This document shows, in pieces, positions 1 to 10,979 of a stretch of DNA of 64,000 nucleotides (the first letter of the stretch is position 1; every line of letters begins with the position of its first letter). A program made the position numbers and the translations under genes. Source of the stretch: Linnemannia schmuckeri (taxonomy: Eukaryota; Mortierellomycota; Mortierellomycetes; Mortierellales; Mortierellaceae); NCBI GenBank assembly GCA_029449235.1, contig JANATG010000003.1, positions 1-64,000 on the forward strand. The letters run 5' to 3'. Below the pieces are notes generated by a model. It ran no database searches. It was not told the origin of the DNA and saw only the letters and a list, made by a program, of their open reading frames with translations.

Positions 1-765
1 CCTAAAAAAAAAAAAAACCCTAAAAAACCCTAAAAAACCCTAAAAAAACCCTAAAAAACCCTAAAAAACCCTAAAAAAACCCTAAAAAACCCTAAAAAAC
101 CCTAAAAAAACCCTAAAAAACCCTAAAAAACCCTAAAAAAACCCTAAAAAACCCTAAAAAACCCTAAAAAACCCTAAAAAACCCTAAAAAACCCTAAAAA
201 ACCCTAAAAAACCCTAAAAAACCCTAAAAAACCCTAAAAAACCCTAAAAAACCCTAAAAAACCCTAAAAAACCCTAAAAAACCCTAAAAAACCCTAAAAA
301 ACCCTAAAAAACCCTAAAAAAACCTAAAAAACCCTAAAAAACCCTAAAAAACCCTAAAAAACCCTAAAAAACCCTAAAAAACCCTAAAAAACCCTAAAAA
401 ACCCTAAAAAACCCTAAAAAACCCTAAAAAACCCTAAAAAACCCTAAAAAACCCTAAAAAACCCTAAAAAACCCTAAAAAAACCCTAAAAAACCCTAAAA
501 AACCCTAAAAAACCCTAAAAAACCCTAAAAAACCCTAAAAAACCCTAAAAAACCCTAAAAAACCCTAAAAAACCCTAAAAAACCCTAAAAAACCCTAAAA
601 AACCCTAAAAAACCCTAAAAAACCCTAAAAAACCCTAAAAAACCCTAAAAAACCCTAAAAACCCTAAAAACCCTAAAAAACCCTAAAAAAACCCTAAAAA
701 ACCCTAAAAAACCCTAAAAATCCCTAAAAATCCCTAAAAACCCTACGAACCCCTAAAGAAACCCT
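1..765. repeat. Telomere, (CCCTAAAAAA)n
   Basis: About 75 head-to-tail copies of CCCTAAAAAA run inward from base 1, so the G-rich strand is TTTTTTAGGG pointing out of the window. Most units have six A; 7-A units recur every third unit in the first 140 bases, one CCT unit lies near 330, 5-A units near 660-680, and the last units (720-765) carry substitutions, as at the inner edge of a telomere. The usual fungal unit is TTAGGG; a TTTTTTAGGG telomere is known to me from the plant Cestrum. Confidence 0.95.
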
Positions 766-2540
766 AAAACTCTAAGGACCATATAAACCGTTAAAACTCC
801 CTTAACTCTAGTGACGTTAAATGATCTAACAATGCAAATGAAAGTTACCTGTCTCAAAATTCAATATAAATAAATCAATAGGATACCTTATACACATTAT
901 TAAGATGCCCGGGAGACTTGACTTTCTAAGGAATAAATCTTTATTAGGTATTGTGCTATCATTTCTTTATATATCTACTAGGCATTCACTAGTATGCGAC
1001 TATTATATTATTAAAATAATCGTAATTTGGGGTTTCTATACTTTGGAAACACTTACTAATACGGATTCATTCAATATTCTATTTATTTAGCGAGCTTTAC
1101 ACGCGATTGTATATACGTACATTACAGTATGTAACCTAACTGCTTATTAATCTGCGGGCTTATGGTTTTCTAATACTATATTTATGCTAAGTTCGTGAGA
1201 TTGTCGACGCTAAATAGCATGTACAGCGGTTAATTTCGTCCATAATAAATATTATGATGCTATTAAAATTTGTTACATGTCTTGCGCGGTAATATACCAG
1301 TTGAATTCCTCAAAGTTTATTTTCAAGTGTTAATATTTGCTAGACATATGCAAAGCCGGTCATATGATTTACCCTCATCAGTACGACGGAACTAATTTAA
1401 GCTGGTGTCCCAATTATGTCCTGAATCCCATAATCATATATATACACGGCATCGATGCCTTGATGGCTGGAAGTATGGTGTAGGTACCTTTATTGCATCT
1501 CTGAGCGCAGGTTGCCTTCTTTTACATGACCATGGAGAGCAATAGAAGTCCTTGTGTACTACTAATTTTTCCAGTAAGGAAGCCACACTAGTTTGGACAC
1601 ATGACAGCTTACTTCGCCATGTTTCCTCCTGAATTCTATACGTCTTATTGAGTTGATAATTTAAACGCTATAAGTCATGCGAAATCTATTTTCCTGTAAA
1701 TTCAACTGACAATTTCACAACTCTTTATACAAATATTTACCGCGCCAAATATCTGGTTGGATTACCAAAACAATGTCATCTCCTAATGGTTGGATATACC
1801 ATTGGGCGTCAACTGATATGCAATGGACTAGTGAATGTACAATAATACAATGGTAACTTTCACAAAGAGAATGGACCAACCAATTTGTCCAATGTTATGT
1901 CCATCAGAAAACTGCAGGCCGTTCAAAATTCTCGGATGATTTTCTTCGGGATAACAACTATGGACGAGGTGTTTAAGCTCCCTACAGCTGATGCTTCTAA
2001 CCACTTATCACTCCATCAATTTAAAACTGGAAGTTCCAGATGTGAATAATATCAACTGTTCTTGGAAGGTTTAAGAACTCAGCGGTTTAAATCCACACAG
2101 CTTTGGTGGTGTCTATTGTATTTATAAGGGTCCTTACAGTTATCCAATTTGTTGGTGCAGGTGTGGGTATTGAGCCAAGAAGTACTGTGGAAATTTGTAT
2201 AGAAATCCATCGCGCTTAGACGAAACCCATTGCAGGAATGCAATAGGTAATTGATCTGTTAAGTGACGCCTTGGATCCCTAACTCTGTGTTCTTTCCTTT
2301 CTGCCATCTGGACTAATCTCTATGCACCTGGTCGATATTTGCCTTGAAGAAGGGCATCATGTCTTAGTTTTTTCTCAAGTTTACCTTCCATGTCATTTAC
2401 CATTTTACTCTACCTTTTTAAATTTCGAAAGGCCCGATGTTTGACAAGTATATCAACCAATGTATTTGTCCGATGTTCTCCACCCTTGAAATCCAAATTC
2501 ATCCACTAATTGGAAGTACATTTCGTTGTTTAAACATATA
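766..2540. other. Subtelomeric AT-rich DNA, no gene recognised
   Basis: This stretch has only short open frames without recognisable domains or splice structure. It is AT-rich compared with the gene-rich part of the window. I see no tandem repeat and no convincing coding signal. Confidence 0.6.
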
Positions 2541-3302
2541 CTATTTTATTGGATGGACATGATGCAAGAGCTACTCCTTACGGGGAGGGCATGTCGGCGA
2601 TGTACTCGTACAAGTTAATGAAGTCTGGCCTTCGTACCCAGCTCGCCATCGATGTTAATGGTATGGTCTTGTTCACCTTAAAGTCCGCCTTTGACATGAT
2701 AACAATGGTAAGATGTTTTGGAAGACGGGAATTGGAAAGAGGGTTCACTCGATGTATTGTATTGCACTCGATGAAGAGGATACATTCCGTATCTAGGTCA
2801 TCTCATAGAAAAGGAGAAAGATCTCAGGGAGTGTAACTTTTGTTTACCTTATTCATAAGAAGCGACAACAATCTCTTCATGATGAGATGCTAATTTTAAC
2901 GCCATGTTTGGTGGTTTTCGGTCAACGTCGGAGGATCTCTTTGGGGATTTGGAAAGTCGATCGCGAAGTCTAAAACTAGGAGATAGTGCGTACAGCCACT
3001 AAGATGGAGTTCAACCTTGCTATCCATTTTTATCTTCTCCTTATGAACGTTCGTAACTTCGTTCGCGCCCTCTCTATCAAAGAAAGCCATCACCATAGCG
3101 ATTGAATGAAAGTGGGAGTCGACTATCCACGAGAGACACAACTTGTTCCGGCGTTAACGAAGGTGGTCACGGTCTTAAACAAGTTGGAGAATGGGTTGGA
3201 GCTTTTAAGCTACAAGTGGAGTTCCTTGGATTGGACATTGAGGACGACGATGATGAGGATGATTCGTTGGAGAATAGTAATTTGTCTGAACAAAGTTTTT
3301 AA
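2541..3302 (+). pseudogene. Decayed DDE_4-type (Harbinger/IS5-like) transposase relic
   Basis: A 95-codon frame from 2549 contains the pattern YSYK, GLRTQLAID and NG, which matches the strand after the first catalytic Asp in DDE superfamily 4 transposases (typically a YSxKxxxxxxQ..vd..G pattern). Around 2900-2960 another frame reads FGGFRSTSEDLFGDLE, like the third-acid region of the same family, which often has an 'FR..iE..FG.L' motif. The next usable piece (3102-3302) ends in an acidic tail. The pieces lie in different frames with stops between them, so this is an inactive relic. No terminal repeats were found. The family call rests on motif likeness only. Confidence 0.5.
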
Positions 3303-3736
3303 ACTAGCATACACTCATATCACTGATACCTTTTGAGCGGGACTTTTTCGCCGGCAATAATGTCATCCATGGAATGCCAATTACTTCTCCCATGCGAAAG
3401 TCCCTATCAAGGTGGCGCCCTCGCCATTTTTCCCAGATTTATCTTAATGGTTCTTTAGTGTGTACCTTTAGTCCATATTAGGCAATAAAGTGCCAACGTT
3501 GAGAATTACGATAACTCACACATCTAGCGGCAACTTCGGTATACAGGGTATTGGGTTTAAGGATTTTAGCTCGCCGTGGTAAAAAGAGAGACATGGACTG
3601 ACGCAAGGCGAGATACCATTTCATCGGATTCTTCCTCCCACTCAACAATCTCAGCTAGTGGAGGACTTCGCCTGTTATGGGCTCTCTTTGGCCATGGATC
3701 CGAATGTTATTTACCATAATGCAGTGGGTGCAAAAA

Positions 3737-4183
3737 TGGTTTCAATATATTTTCAGTTCATCTATATCCTTATTTTTCACCATAACCAGTTCTAGTTAGT
3801 AACCCTTACGCTGCTATCAAGAAAGATAGCCATGGTATTTGGGAAGGTGATAGAAAAAGCTGTATTATGATAGCTTTTATTGCTGCTAAGAAATGGAAGG
3901 AAATGTTCAGATGGGTGATTGGAACCATTTTTTTACTAGCCTTCCACAATTGTACTAATACATCGTTTACCCCCCTTTTGCCTTCAATACATCCTTGGCA
4001 CGACTTAGCATGGATGTACATATATTATGCAAAAAATAAAGGGCAACTACTATGAAGAAAATTAACTTGCCTATGTAGTGAAATTCCATGGAGTTTCTAT
4101 GTAACTTCGTTTTTTTCAACTTTGAAATGCTGCCTCTGCTGAAGAACGCGTCCAATCGGCAATCTAATGCATATCCTGGTAAA
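3737..4183 (+). repeat. Left arm of 447-bp inverted repeat
   Basis: Bases 3737-4183 are the near-exact reverse complement of 4366-4812: base i pairs with base 8549-i throughout with no indel, and I found only isolated mismatches (for example GCTGCC against GATGCC near 4130). Similarity continues with mismatches a little beyond the outer ends. The arms contain mirrored open frames of 60-70 codons with no recognised domain. Confidence 0.9.
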
Positions 4184-4365
4184 TCACCCTAAGTCGAGCC
4201 TTTTAAAAGAAGAAGGAGTCAGTGGAGCTAAATATCCAAATGCTATTGTACAAGATATGCCCATGTCATAGTACAAATGTCAATTTCTTAACTTTTTTTG
4301 CAATTCCGCTCCTATTATTGTTTGTTGAAGCCTGAAACGCTTACTAAAAGCCCGACTTGGGATGC
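4184..4365. other. Spacer of the inverted repeat
   Basis: The 182-bp unique spacer separates the two arms. It contains no recognised feature. A frame starting at 4298 runs from the spacer into the right arm (94 codons), but the protein has no known domain. Confidence 0.8.
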
Positions 4366-4812
4366 TTTACCAGGATATGCATTAGATTGTCGATTGGACG
4401 CGTTCTTCAGCAGAGGCATCATTTCAAAGTTGAAAAAAACGAAGTTACATAGAAACTCCATGGAATTTCACTACATAGGCAAGTTAATTTTCTTCATAGT
4501 AGTTGCCCTTTATTTTTTGCATAATATATGTACATCCATGCTAAGTCGTGCCAAGGATGTATTGAAGGCAAAAGGGGGGTAAACGATGTATTAGTACAAT
4601 TGTGGAAGGCTAGTAAAAAAATGGTTCCAATCACCCATCTGAACATTTCCTTCCATTTCTTAGCAGCAATAAAAGCTATCATAATACAGCTTTTTCTATC
4701 ACCTTCCCAAATACCATGGCTATCTTTCTTGATAGCAGCGTAAGGGTTACTAACTAGAACTGGTTATGGTGAAAAATAAGGATATAGATGAACTGAAAAT
4801 ATATTGAAACCA
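4366..4812 (-). repeat. Right arm of 447-bp inverted repeat
   Basis: This is the reverse-complement partner of 3737-4183. The collinear pairing without indels and the very high identity suggest recent formation or ongoing gene conversion between the arms. Confidence 0.9.
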
Positions 4813-5032
4813 TTTCTGCATCCACCTTACAAACCAAAGAAAATTATCGAGTCACAGAAGACCTTGGAAAAGCCAGAGAATCCTGTCATTGCAATACTTT
4901 CTGGTGGAGTTCCATAAAGTCTACTCATATTAGAAATAAGATGGGATATTTCGTTGAGAACATCGCTTTCTTTGATCGAGCCATTTAACGTGATAGGTAA
5001 GGTAGGTCAATGGAGTTTTAGAAAATAGCGCT

Positions 5033-5302
5033 TCACTTCTTCCGACTAATCATGTATTCTCCAGCGTCCTTTTCCGCGAGTATGCCAATCTCACGAATCC
5101 CATCGCGAATTCCCTGGTAGGAGATTTCCATCAAAGTTCTGATCCCTTGGACACTGTGCGCTTTAATATCTAGTGGATACAGCTTTCGATGGTTGTCTAA
5201 AAAGGCTTTCAGATACACAAACATTCATAGCTTCAACCCTATAGAGTACACAAAGTCGGACACAGCCTCTTGTTGGCGCGATTTAGTTAATAACTTTGGC
5301 AT
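5033..5302 (-). pseudogene. Small unknown ORF with one in-frame TGA
   Basis: From an ATG at 5302 the frame runs 90 codons to 5033 and is interrupted only by a TGA at codon 26 (5227-5225). The sequence on both sides has balanced, protein-like composition (MPKLLTKSRQQEAVSDF before the stop, MFVYLKAFLDNHRKLYPLD after it) and continues in the same frame. It could be a gene inactivated by one point mutation, or two short unrelated frames. I recognise no domain. It lies head-to-head with the Cys4 ORF at 5411, with 108 bp between the starts. Confidence 0.35.
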
Positions 5303-5410
5303 GGTAGGAAACAATCATGGTAACAATTGGTTAGTTAAGCCATAGTCATTACCTGCTAATGAGTGCTAAACTTACCTCGCCTATTTACCAAACCATTCGG
5401 GAATATTAAA

Positions 5411-5674
5411 ATGGACAGAAAGTGTTATATCTGTAAGAGGAGAAAGAATACAGAAAAGGACTACTATGAGTCTAATAAATCCATATGTATAGATTGTGTT
5501 AAACTAAGATCTAATAAAAGAAAGAAAGACGCGAAGATGACAACCATGGTTATGTTGGAAACATTGTTGGAGAACCAGAATGTAATTATACACAACCAAA
5601 AGGAAATATTGGAGAGTGTAGATGGTGATATCGACAAGATAACAAGAAGATTAAAGAAATTGTGCTCTTTTTAA
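5411..5674 (+). CDS. Small Cys4 zinc-ribbon-like protein, unknown function
   Basis: The frame is open from 5363, but I prefer the ATG at 5411 because the protein then starts directly before the first metal site, giving 87 aa. It has a CYIC pair and, after 17 residues, a CIDC pair, embedded in a Lys/Arg-rich region, and then a helical C-terminal half (ETLLENQNVIIHNQKEIL) that looks like a short coiled coil. Small CxxC...CxxC proteins of this style are common among uncharacterised proteins of large DNA viruses and some mobile elements, but this is only a resemblance. Base composition is AT-rich, unlike the conserved genes further right. No intron is apparent. Whether it is expressed is unknown. 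Confidence 0.45.
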   Translation: MDRKCYICKRRKNTEKDYYESNKSICIDCVKLRSNKRKKDAKMTTMVMLETLLENQNVIIHNQKEILESVDGDIDKITRRLKKLCSF

Positions 5675-6506
5675 AACCTCCAGTTTTAAGTCAATGGAAG
5701 TGGATGGGGGGTTGTGGCATCGGGTGTACCGGAGCTTCACCACCCCTGGCTCATAGTTGTTACCCGGAGAGATTTATTATCCGAGAGGACCGGAATGGAT
5801 GCCAACTTTCTCTTCACTACTATGAGATGATCCTCTACATTGAGGACCCCCTTGGTTAGTCCTTTCTCTGTTTTAAAAGTTACTACTGTATTGTAGATCC
5901 ATTATCTTATGGGGTATCCATGGACACCAATGATGTATCCAACTATTTGGAGTTGAGACGGTTCCCAATGTTTGCGGAGAATTGTGATGCATGGACTCTA
6001 TAAACTACCTTGGAACGCGGTTGGAGTCAACGTGTGTAGAGGTGTAAATACAGTATTTCACATTTAGCATCTATCTTTCAAGGTTATAACACAATTTACC
6101 TTGGCGATTGCTACCGTGGAAACATAAAGCAACAAAACTTGTGCACATTTTTTATAAAGCAATGGCAATGATAGATAATAGCATGAAAACTACCTCACAG
6201 ACGTGTAACATGTAATCTGTGTTTGCTTGTGTATATCAAATGATAAATACAGCTGGGAGTTGCTACACCAGATGAGTACCACCATGTCTTTAAAACCTGC
6301 CATGCCATATATTCCAACTGTGAATGGTTGCCTAAGAAAAGGTGAAATGCTTATAAACCGTAGAAATGTACTACTGCATTTGGCTTGTGGTTTTATATCG
6401 CCCCTTTTCCATCCTTCCATGCCTTCCTTCCGCTTGCCCTCTTCTCTCCTTCGCCTTCGCAACTTTTCCTCTTTTTTTGTTCTGCTGTGGTCTTTTTTCC
6501 TACTTA
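5675..6506. other. No gene recognised
   Basis: Only short frames are present. The stretch between the Cys4 ORF and the first MITE shows no domain, repeat or RNA signal that I can support. Confidence 0.5.
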
Positions 6507-6949
6507 CAGTCGGTGCAGAAAATGTAACAATGTTTTTGCTTTTTTTATTTTTTATTTTTTACAGACCTTTTGTTGTTCAAACTCCATGTAAAAACGCCCA
6601 GTTCAAAAATCTTTCAAAACCCCATTCAAAATGCCCAGACTTTAAGAAATGACTTAAACGTATCTGCTGATTATTTTCTAAAGGTTTGTCAATAGATATG
6701 TGGGCCTAATCTAGAGAATTGCAAAAGGCATCACCTAGTGCAAAAATTGTAACAATAAACTATTCGAACATTTTCTACCGTTTCTTCATATTTAAAGGGG
6801 GTAAAGCAATGTGATTTTTCTATAATGTTTCCAAGTGGCAGGGCTTTCTTTTATGATAGAAGTGCAAGGTATGTTTGAACAACGAAAGGTCTGTAAAAAA
6901 TAAAAAAGTAGCAAATGTAAAACCATTGTTACATTTTTTGCAGCAACTG
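6507..6949. mobile_element. pogo/Fot1-type MITE with about 80-bp terminal inverted repeats
   Basis: The left end reads CAGTCGGTGCAGAAAATGTA and the inverted right end CAGTTGCTGCAAAAAATGTA. Both continue through AACAATG, a T-rich stretch and ACAGACCTTT, with CGTTG/TGTTG and TTCAAAC still shared about 80 bp in. The element is flanked by TA on both sides (6505-6506 and 6950-6951). Total length is 443 bp and no transposase is encoded, so it is a non-autonomous derivative. TIRs starting with CAGT next to a TA duplication are usual in pogo/Fot1/Tigger elements of the Tc1/mariner superfamily. Confidence 0.8.
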
Positions 6950-7651
6950 TATTTATCTCTTACCGTCCGTTTTTATACTTCTTTTAATCTTTCGCTCACT
7001 TTTAACTGGTAACTGTTATGTTTTCTCTTATATCCTCCTATTTTTGCTCACCTCGCTTACAGATTTACTACCTCCTAAAGAAGTAACTAATAAGACCAAC
7101 GCAGTCTTCAAGGAGCTCACCATGTCCTTTTCTCCTGCCTAAGTCTTGTAACCGCAAGTGGACCAAGGACAGAGGTTGTCTAGCTTTTCAAAACCACTCA
7201 CCAGATTATGGCGTCTAACTAGTGTCAAAAGTTAACCCAGTTAAATTCAAAGCCTTTAAAGTTAAGTTAACTGCCATATTTTCTTAACCATGGGCTAACT
7301 GTATAAGACAATGGCTAGTTAAGCACCGATTAGGTTAACTGGATAATGACTGGTCAATGGCTGTTTAATAACTGGTTAGTAACTGCTTAAACATGTATAC
7401 CATTGTGAATGGTCAAACACGCCATCACTGTCCTCTTCCTATTTATTTTGGGCTTTTCTCTTTCGCCTTTCGTATTATTCTACCCGCACCTTTCTTTTTC
7501 TCTTTTGCTTCTCTCTTTTTCTTCTTCGCTCCACCACTTGTTTTTCTCCGCTTCTTTTCCTCCACTTCCTTTTTCTCTATTATTTTTCCTTCTCTTTTTC
7601 CTTCACCTTTTTTTGTTCACCTTTCTTTACCTTCACCTTTCTTTTTCCACA

Positions 7652-9920
7652 ATGGCGTCTTCTACTTCTCCTAAAGACCTCTCCAATGGAGGACCTTCTT
7701 CCTCCACATCTCACTATCGTCAATCAGCTGATGAAGAATCGGCAGCCTTGCATTTTACCTTTGATGATAATCTGGACGACCTATTCCGTTGTACGCTTCC
7801 ATAAACCTACATCGACACAACAAACGATTTATTATCCATCACACCAAGACCATCTGCCTGCCAGACAATAAACGACGATCCCAATGATATACCTAAGATT
7901 CCAGGTACAGCTCTTGCGGCATATATACTTATATATAATCTTATACTCGAAGACGACTCATGATGTTGATACCCTTCTCTATTTATTGCCACAGGTGACT
8001 GGGAGCCCTACTTTAAACCTCGTCGTATACTTGAAGCAGGCCACCGCGTCTACAAGTTCTTTTGTCTTCAGCCTGGCTGTTCTTACAAATATGCCAGGTT
8101 ATCCGGCCCGTCAACATTGGCCTACCACATCAGGAAAAAGCATTACTCGCTTTATGCGGAAGTTAAATCAACGAAAAATGGTGCAACAACTGATAACAAA
8201 CAATTACGCCAAACCAGTCTTACCATGGCATCTGTTCCAAAACACAAACACGACCAGATTTATACAGCAACCTTGGAATGGCTGATTGGCGACCTACTAC
8301 CCTTCTCCACTTTGGACTCAGACCTCTTTCGCACAATGGTAAATGCGTACCTTCCCAATATCCGAACCACCCTGCTCAGCTACGATTCGTGCCTTATTGG
8401 TGGACCATCGCCTTAAATTGATGGTGCAACGCAGAGATCTCTTGGATCGAACCCTTATATATGGAGCTATTACCGTTGACAGCTGGACGAGTCAGTCGAA
8501 CAAATCCTATCTCGGGATTACACTTCACTGGTTGGACGAGAACTTTATACTATACAAGTGTGCTTTGAATATGGTGCCTTAGCCGGAACGTCATACTGCA
8601 GCAAACACTGCTCGACTGATACGTAAGTAGCAGGATTTATTTGTTTGCTATACTCTCTTAGAGTAATGGTGCCAAGTATATTCTGCTTGTCAGTTTTCAT
8701 ATCATTTTGAAATGGAAAAGTCTTAGGTCCTGATGGTTAGAACTTACTGTCATTAATAGTGTCGGTAACCTTGGACATTGCAAGTGTTATAGTCAAGGCC
8801 GCAGAGATTGCAGGCTTAAATCGCATTGCATGCATTGCCCACTGCCTTCACAATTCCGTCAATAGTGCTTAGGAGACGGCTCAACACTTGGGTGCCCTCG
8901 TTGACAAGTGTCATGACCTGGTCAAATTTTTCCACTGTAGCCCTTAGATGGCCTCCGCTCTTGAGGACCAACGATTCTGCCGTGCCGTCTGTTGTGATTG
9001 TCATGGACGTGGTGACTCGATGGAACAGCACCTTGCTTATGGCCCAAAGGCTTCTGCAACTCAGAATTGCGATCGAGATGATGTTCGAGGATCTATTGCA
9101 GTCGAACAAACAAGCTCGGAAGAAATTGAAACCGCTGATGCTAGTCGAGTCAGATTGGGATTTTGTTAAGGAAGCAGTTCATGCTCTTCGGCTCATGGAG
9201 ACTATCACTCTGGTCTTTAGCTCGAAATCCAAGGGCCTTGCAGCCAGCCTCTATCCCTGGGTTGCCAGCATTCGAGATGAGTTAGCCGGACTCAAGGTGC
9301 ATTCGGACATCGTGGCCAAGTTTCGACAGGGCTGAGGCGTAAGTTGAAGGAGCGGTTCCATCTAACGGACTTGATTCACACTTTCTCTGTTTTTCATCCG
9401 ACTTTCAACACTCTTTTAGACGCTTTTGACAAGGATTGCTTTTTATTAACAAGGCAATGCCTTTAGCAGGAATTCGAAGACTTAATTTTGCCAGGGAATA
9501 GATCTACTCAACCTTTGCAACTAACTCGGACATCCAGCAGCTCAGGACAAGAAGAGGGCTCAGCGATTCAACGTTTTCTAAAGCGTCAAAGGGTTGTGCT
9601 TGGAGAAGCGGCGTCGGAGGATACTCATCAGAACGATGAGATTGAGCGCTACTTCAGTCGCCCTATGGCGGCCGATGTTGTAGGGCCCTTGGAGTGGTGG
9701 AGACAACAAAAAGAAATATCCTGTAATGGCCAAGTTGGCAAGAAAATACCTTGCCATCCTCGCATCTTCGATGGCTTCTGAGCGAATGTTCAGCTTTGCT
9801 GGAGGGATTTGCACAGATAAACGCAATCGTCTTTCTGATGAAGCAATGAGCGATAACGTCCTTTGTAACTATGCATCCAAGTGTCTTGCGGATGTAAAGT
9901 TGAAGACGACAGTGAAGTAG
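7652..9920 (+). pseudogene. hAT transposase with BED zinc finger, decayed
   Basis: The start is the ATG at 7652 after a pyrimidine-rich leader. A probable intron (GTACAG at about 7902 to CACAG before 7995) joins an IPKIPG end to DWEPYF. Then comes a BED-type finger (about 8060-8150; CLQPGC followed by HIRKKH). Next are the first RNase-H-like strand with its Asp (TVDSWTSQSNKSYLG, about 8475-8520), the CIAHCLHNSV region (about 8830), a TRWNSTLLM region (about 9013), and the C-terminal dimerisation segment (MASERMFSFAGG, RNRLSDEAM) near 9770-9850. These blocks occur in different frames separated by stops and shifts, so no full transposase can be made. The order matches hAT family proteins exactly. 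Confidence 0.85.
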
Positions 9921-10278
9921 TTTTTTTATCAAGCTTCATTACTCGTTTATGCAACAGCAGAAGGTAGGACCAGTGAAAGCAGGGACAAGAGACGAGGATT
10001 GAAGCAGTGATGATTGATGTTATTACTATGGTACATCTATATATACAAGGGAGTAACTAGGTTTCTAGGTCTAGTATCATAGAAGAGTCAGAGGTGAATA
10101 AGAGTGATGAGAAATGACTAACTAAGGTGGACTTTAAACCTAATATGTTGCAGTTTATTTCATGCCATGTTCTCTTATATCCGATTGCCATAGTCATATT
10201 TCTTTATACCACATTCACATATGCTATCACACAAAATGAAATCAGTCCACGAAAGCCCTTAGTATGGCGTAATAAATA

Positions 10279-10748
10279 ACGTGCTCCACTTTGATGATCA
10301 AAGTGAATCACACAGGTTTAGTACGGCTTTTTCATGCTTTTTTCAACCCCATGATTCCTCAAGATTAAAACCACAAACCCTTATTTTTTTCTCCACCATC
10401 CTAACAACCTGTCCTTCTATGTCCCAAAAATCCATTTTTATCCTTATTTTGATTTTTTTTTGCATTTTTTTAAAAAAAAAAAAACCACCAGTTTAGCCAA
10501 AAATCTCTCCTTCTCATGTTTTCTACTGTTGTGATGCTAAAAGAGTAAGCGATTGCACAATGTCCATAACAAAGACGTGTTGTTTTTTTATAATTTTCAT
10601 TTTTTCCATTGGATTGCCGTAATATACTGTATAACTCAGAGAACTTGTTTCTGGACTTAATCTTGAGCTAGTATGGGGGTTAAAAAAAAGCACGAAAAAG
10701 CCGTACTAAACCCGTGTGGTTCACTCTGTTCATCAAAGTGGAGCACGT
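10279..10748. mobile_element. TA-flanked MITE (Tc1/mariner type) inside the hAT element
   Basis: The ends are inverted copies starting ACGTGCTCCACTTTGATGA. The match continues through AGTGAA, CACAC, GTTTAGTACGGCTTTTTC and, imperfectly, to CTCAAGATTAA, about 105 bp in all. TA lies directly outside both ends (10277-10278 and 10749-10750). The 470-bp interior holds poly-T/poly-A tracts and no coding domain. The insertion lies between the hAT transposase and the right subterminal repeats, so it is younger than the hAT insertion. Confidence 0.82.
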
Positions 10749-10979
10749 TAGTTACGGGAGAGTCAGGTAACCAGTTCGTTGACCAGAGAAAGCTATTTAA
10801 CCAACAGTTAACAAGTTAACCAGTTAAAATCATATAACCAGTCAATGCCGGTTAACCAGTCTGGATTGGTTAACCATGCGCAATTAACCAGTCCACTTGT
10901 ACGGTTTGGTTATTTAAATTGACCAATTAACTTGTTCAGTCAAAGGACGTATTAACCAATTTTAACTGTTCAAAAAAAA

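Noticed and set aside
1..765. CRISPR-like regular repeat
   Set aside because: There are no unique spacers; it is a terminal tandem repeat of a eukaryotic telomere.
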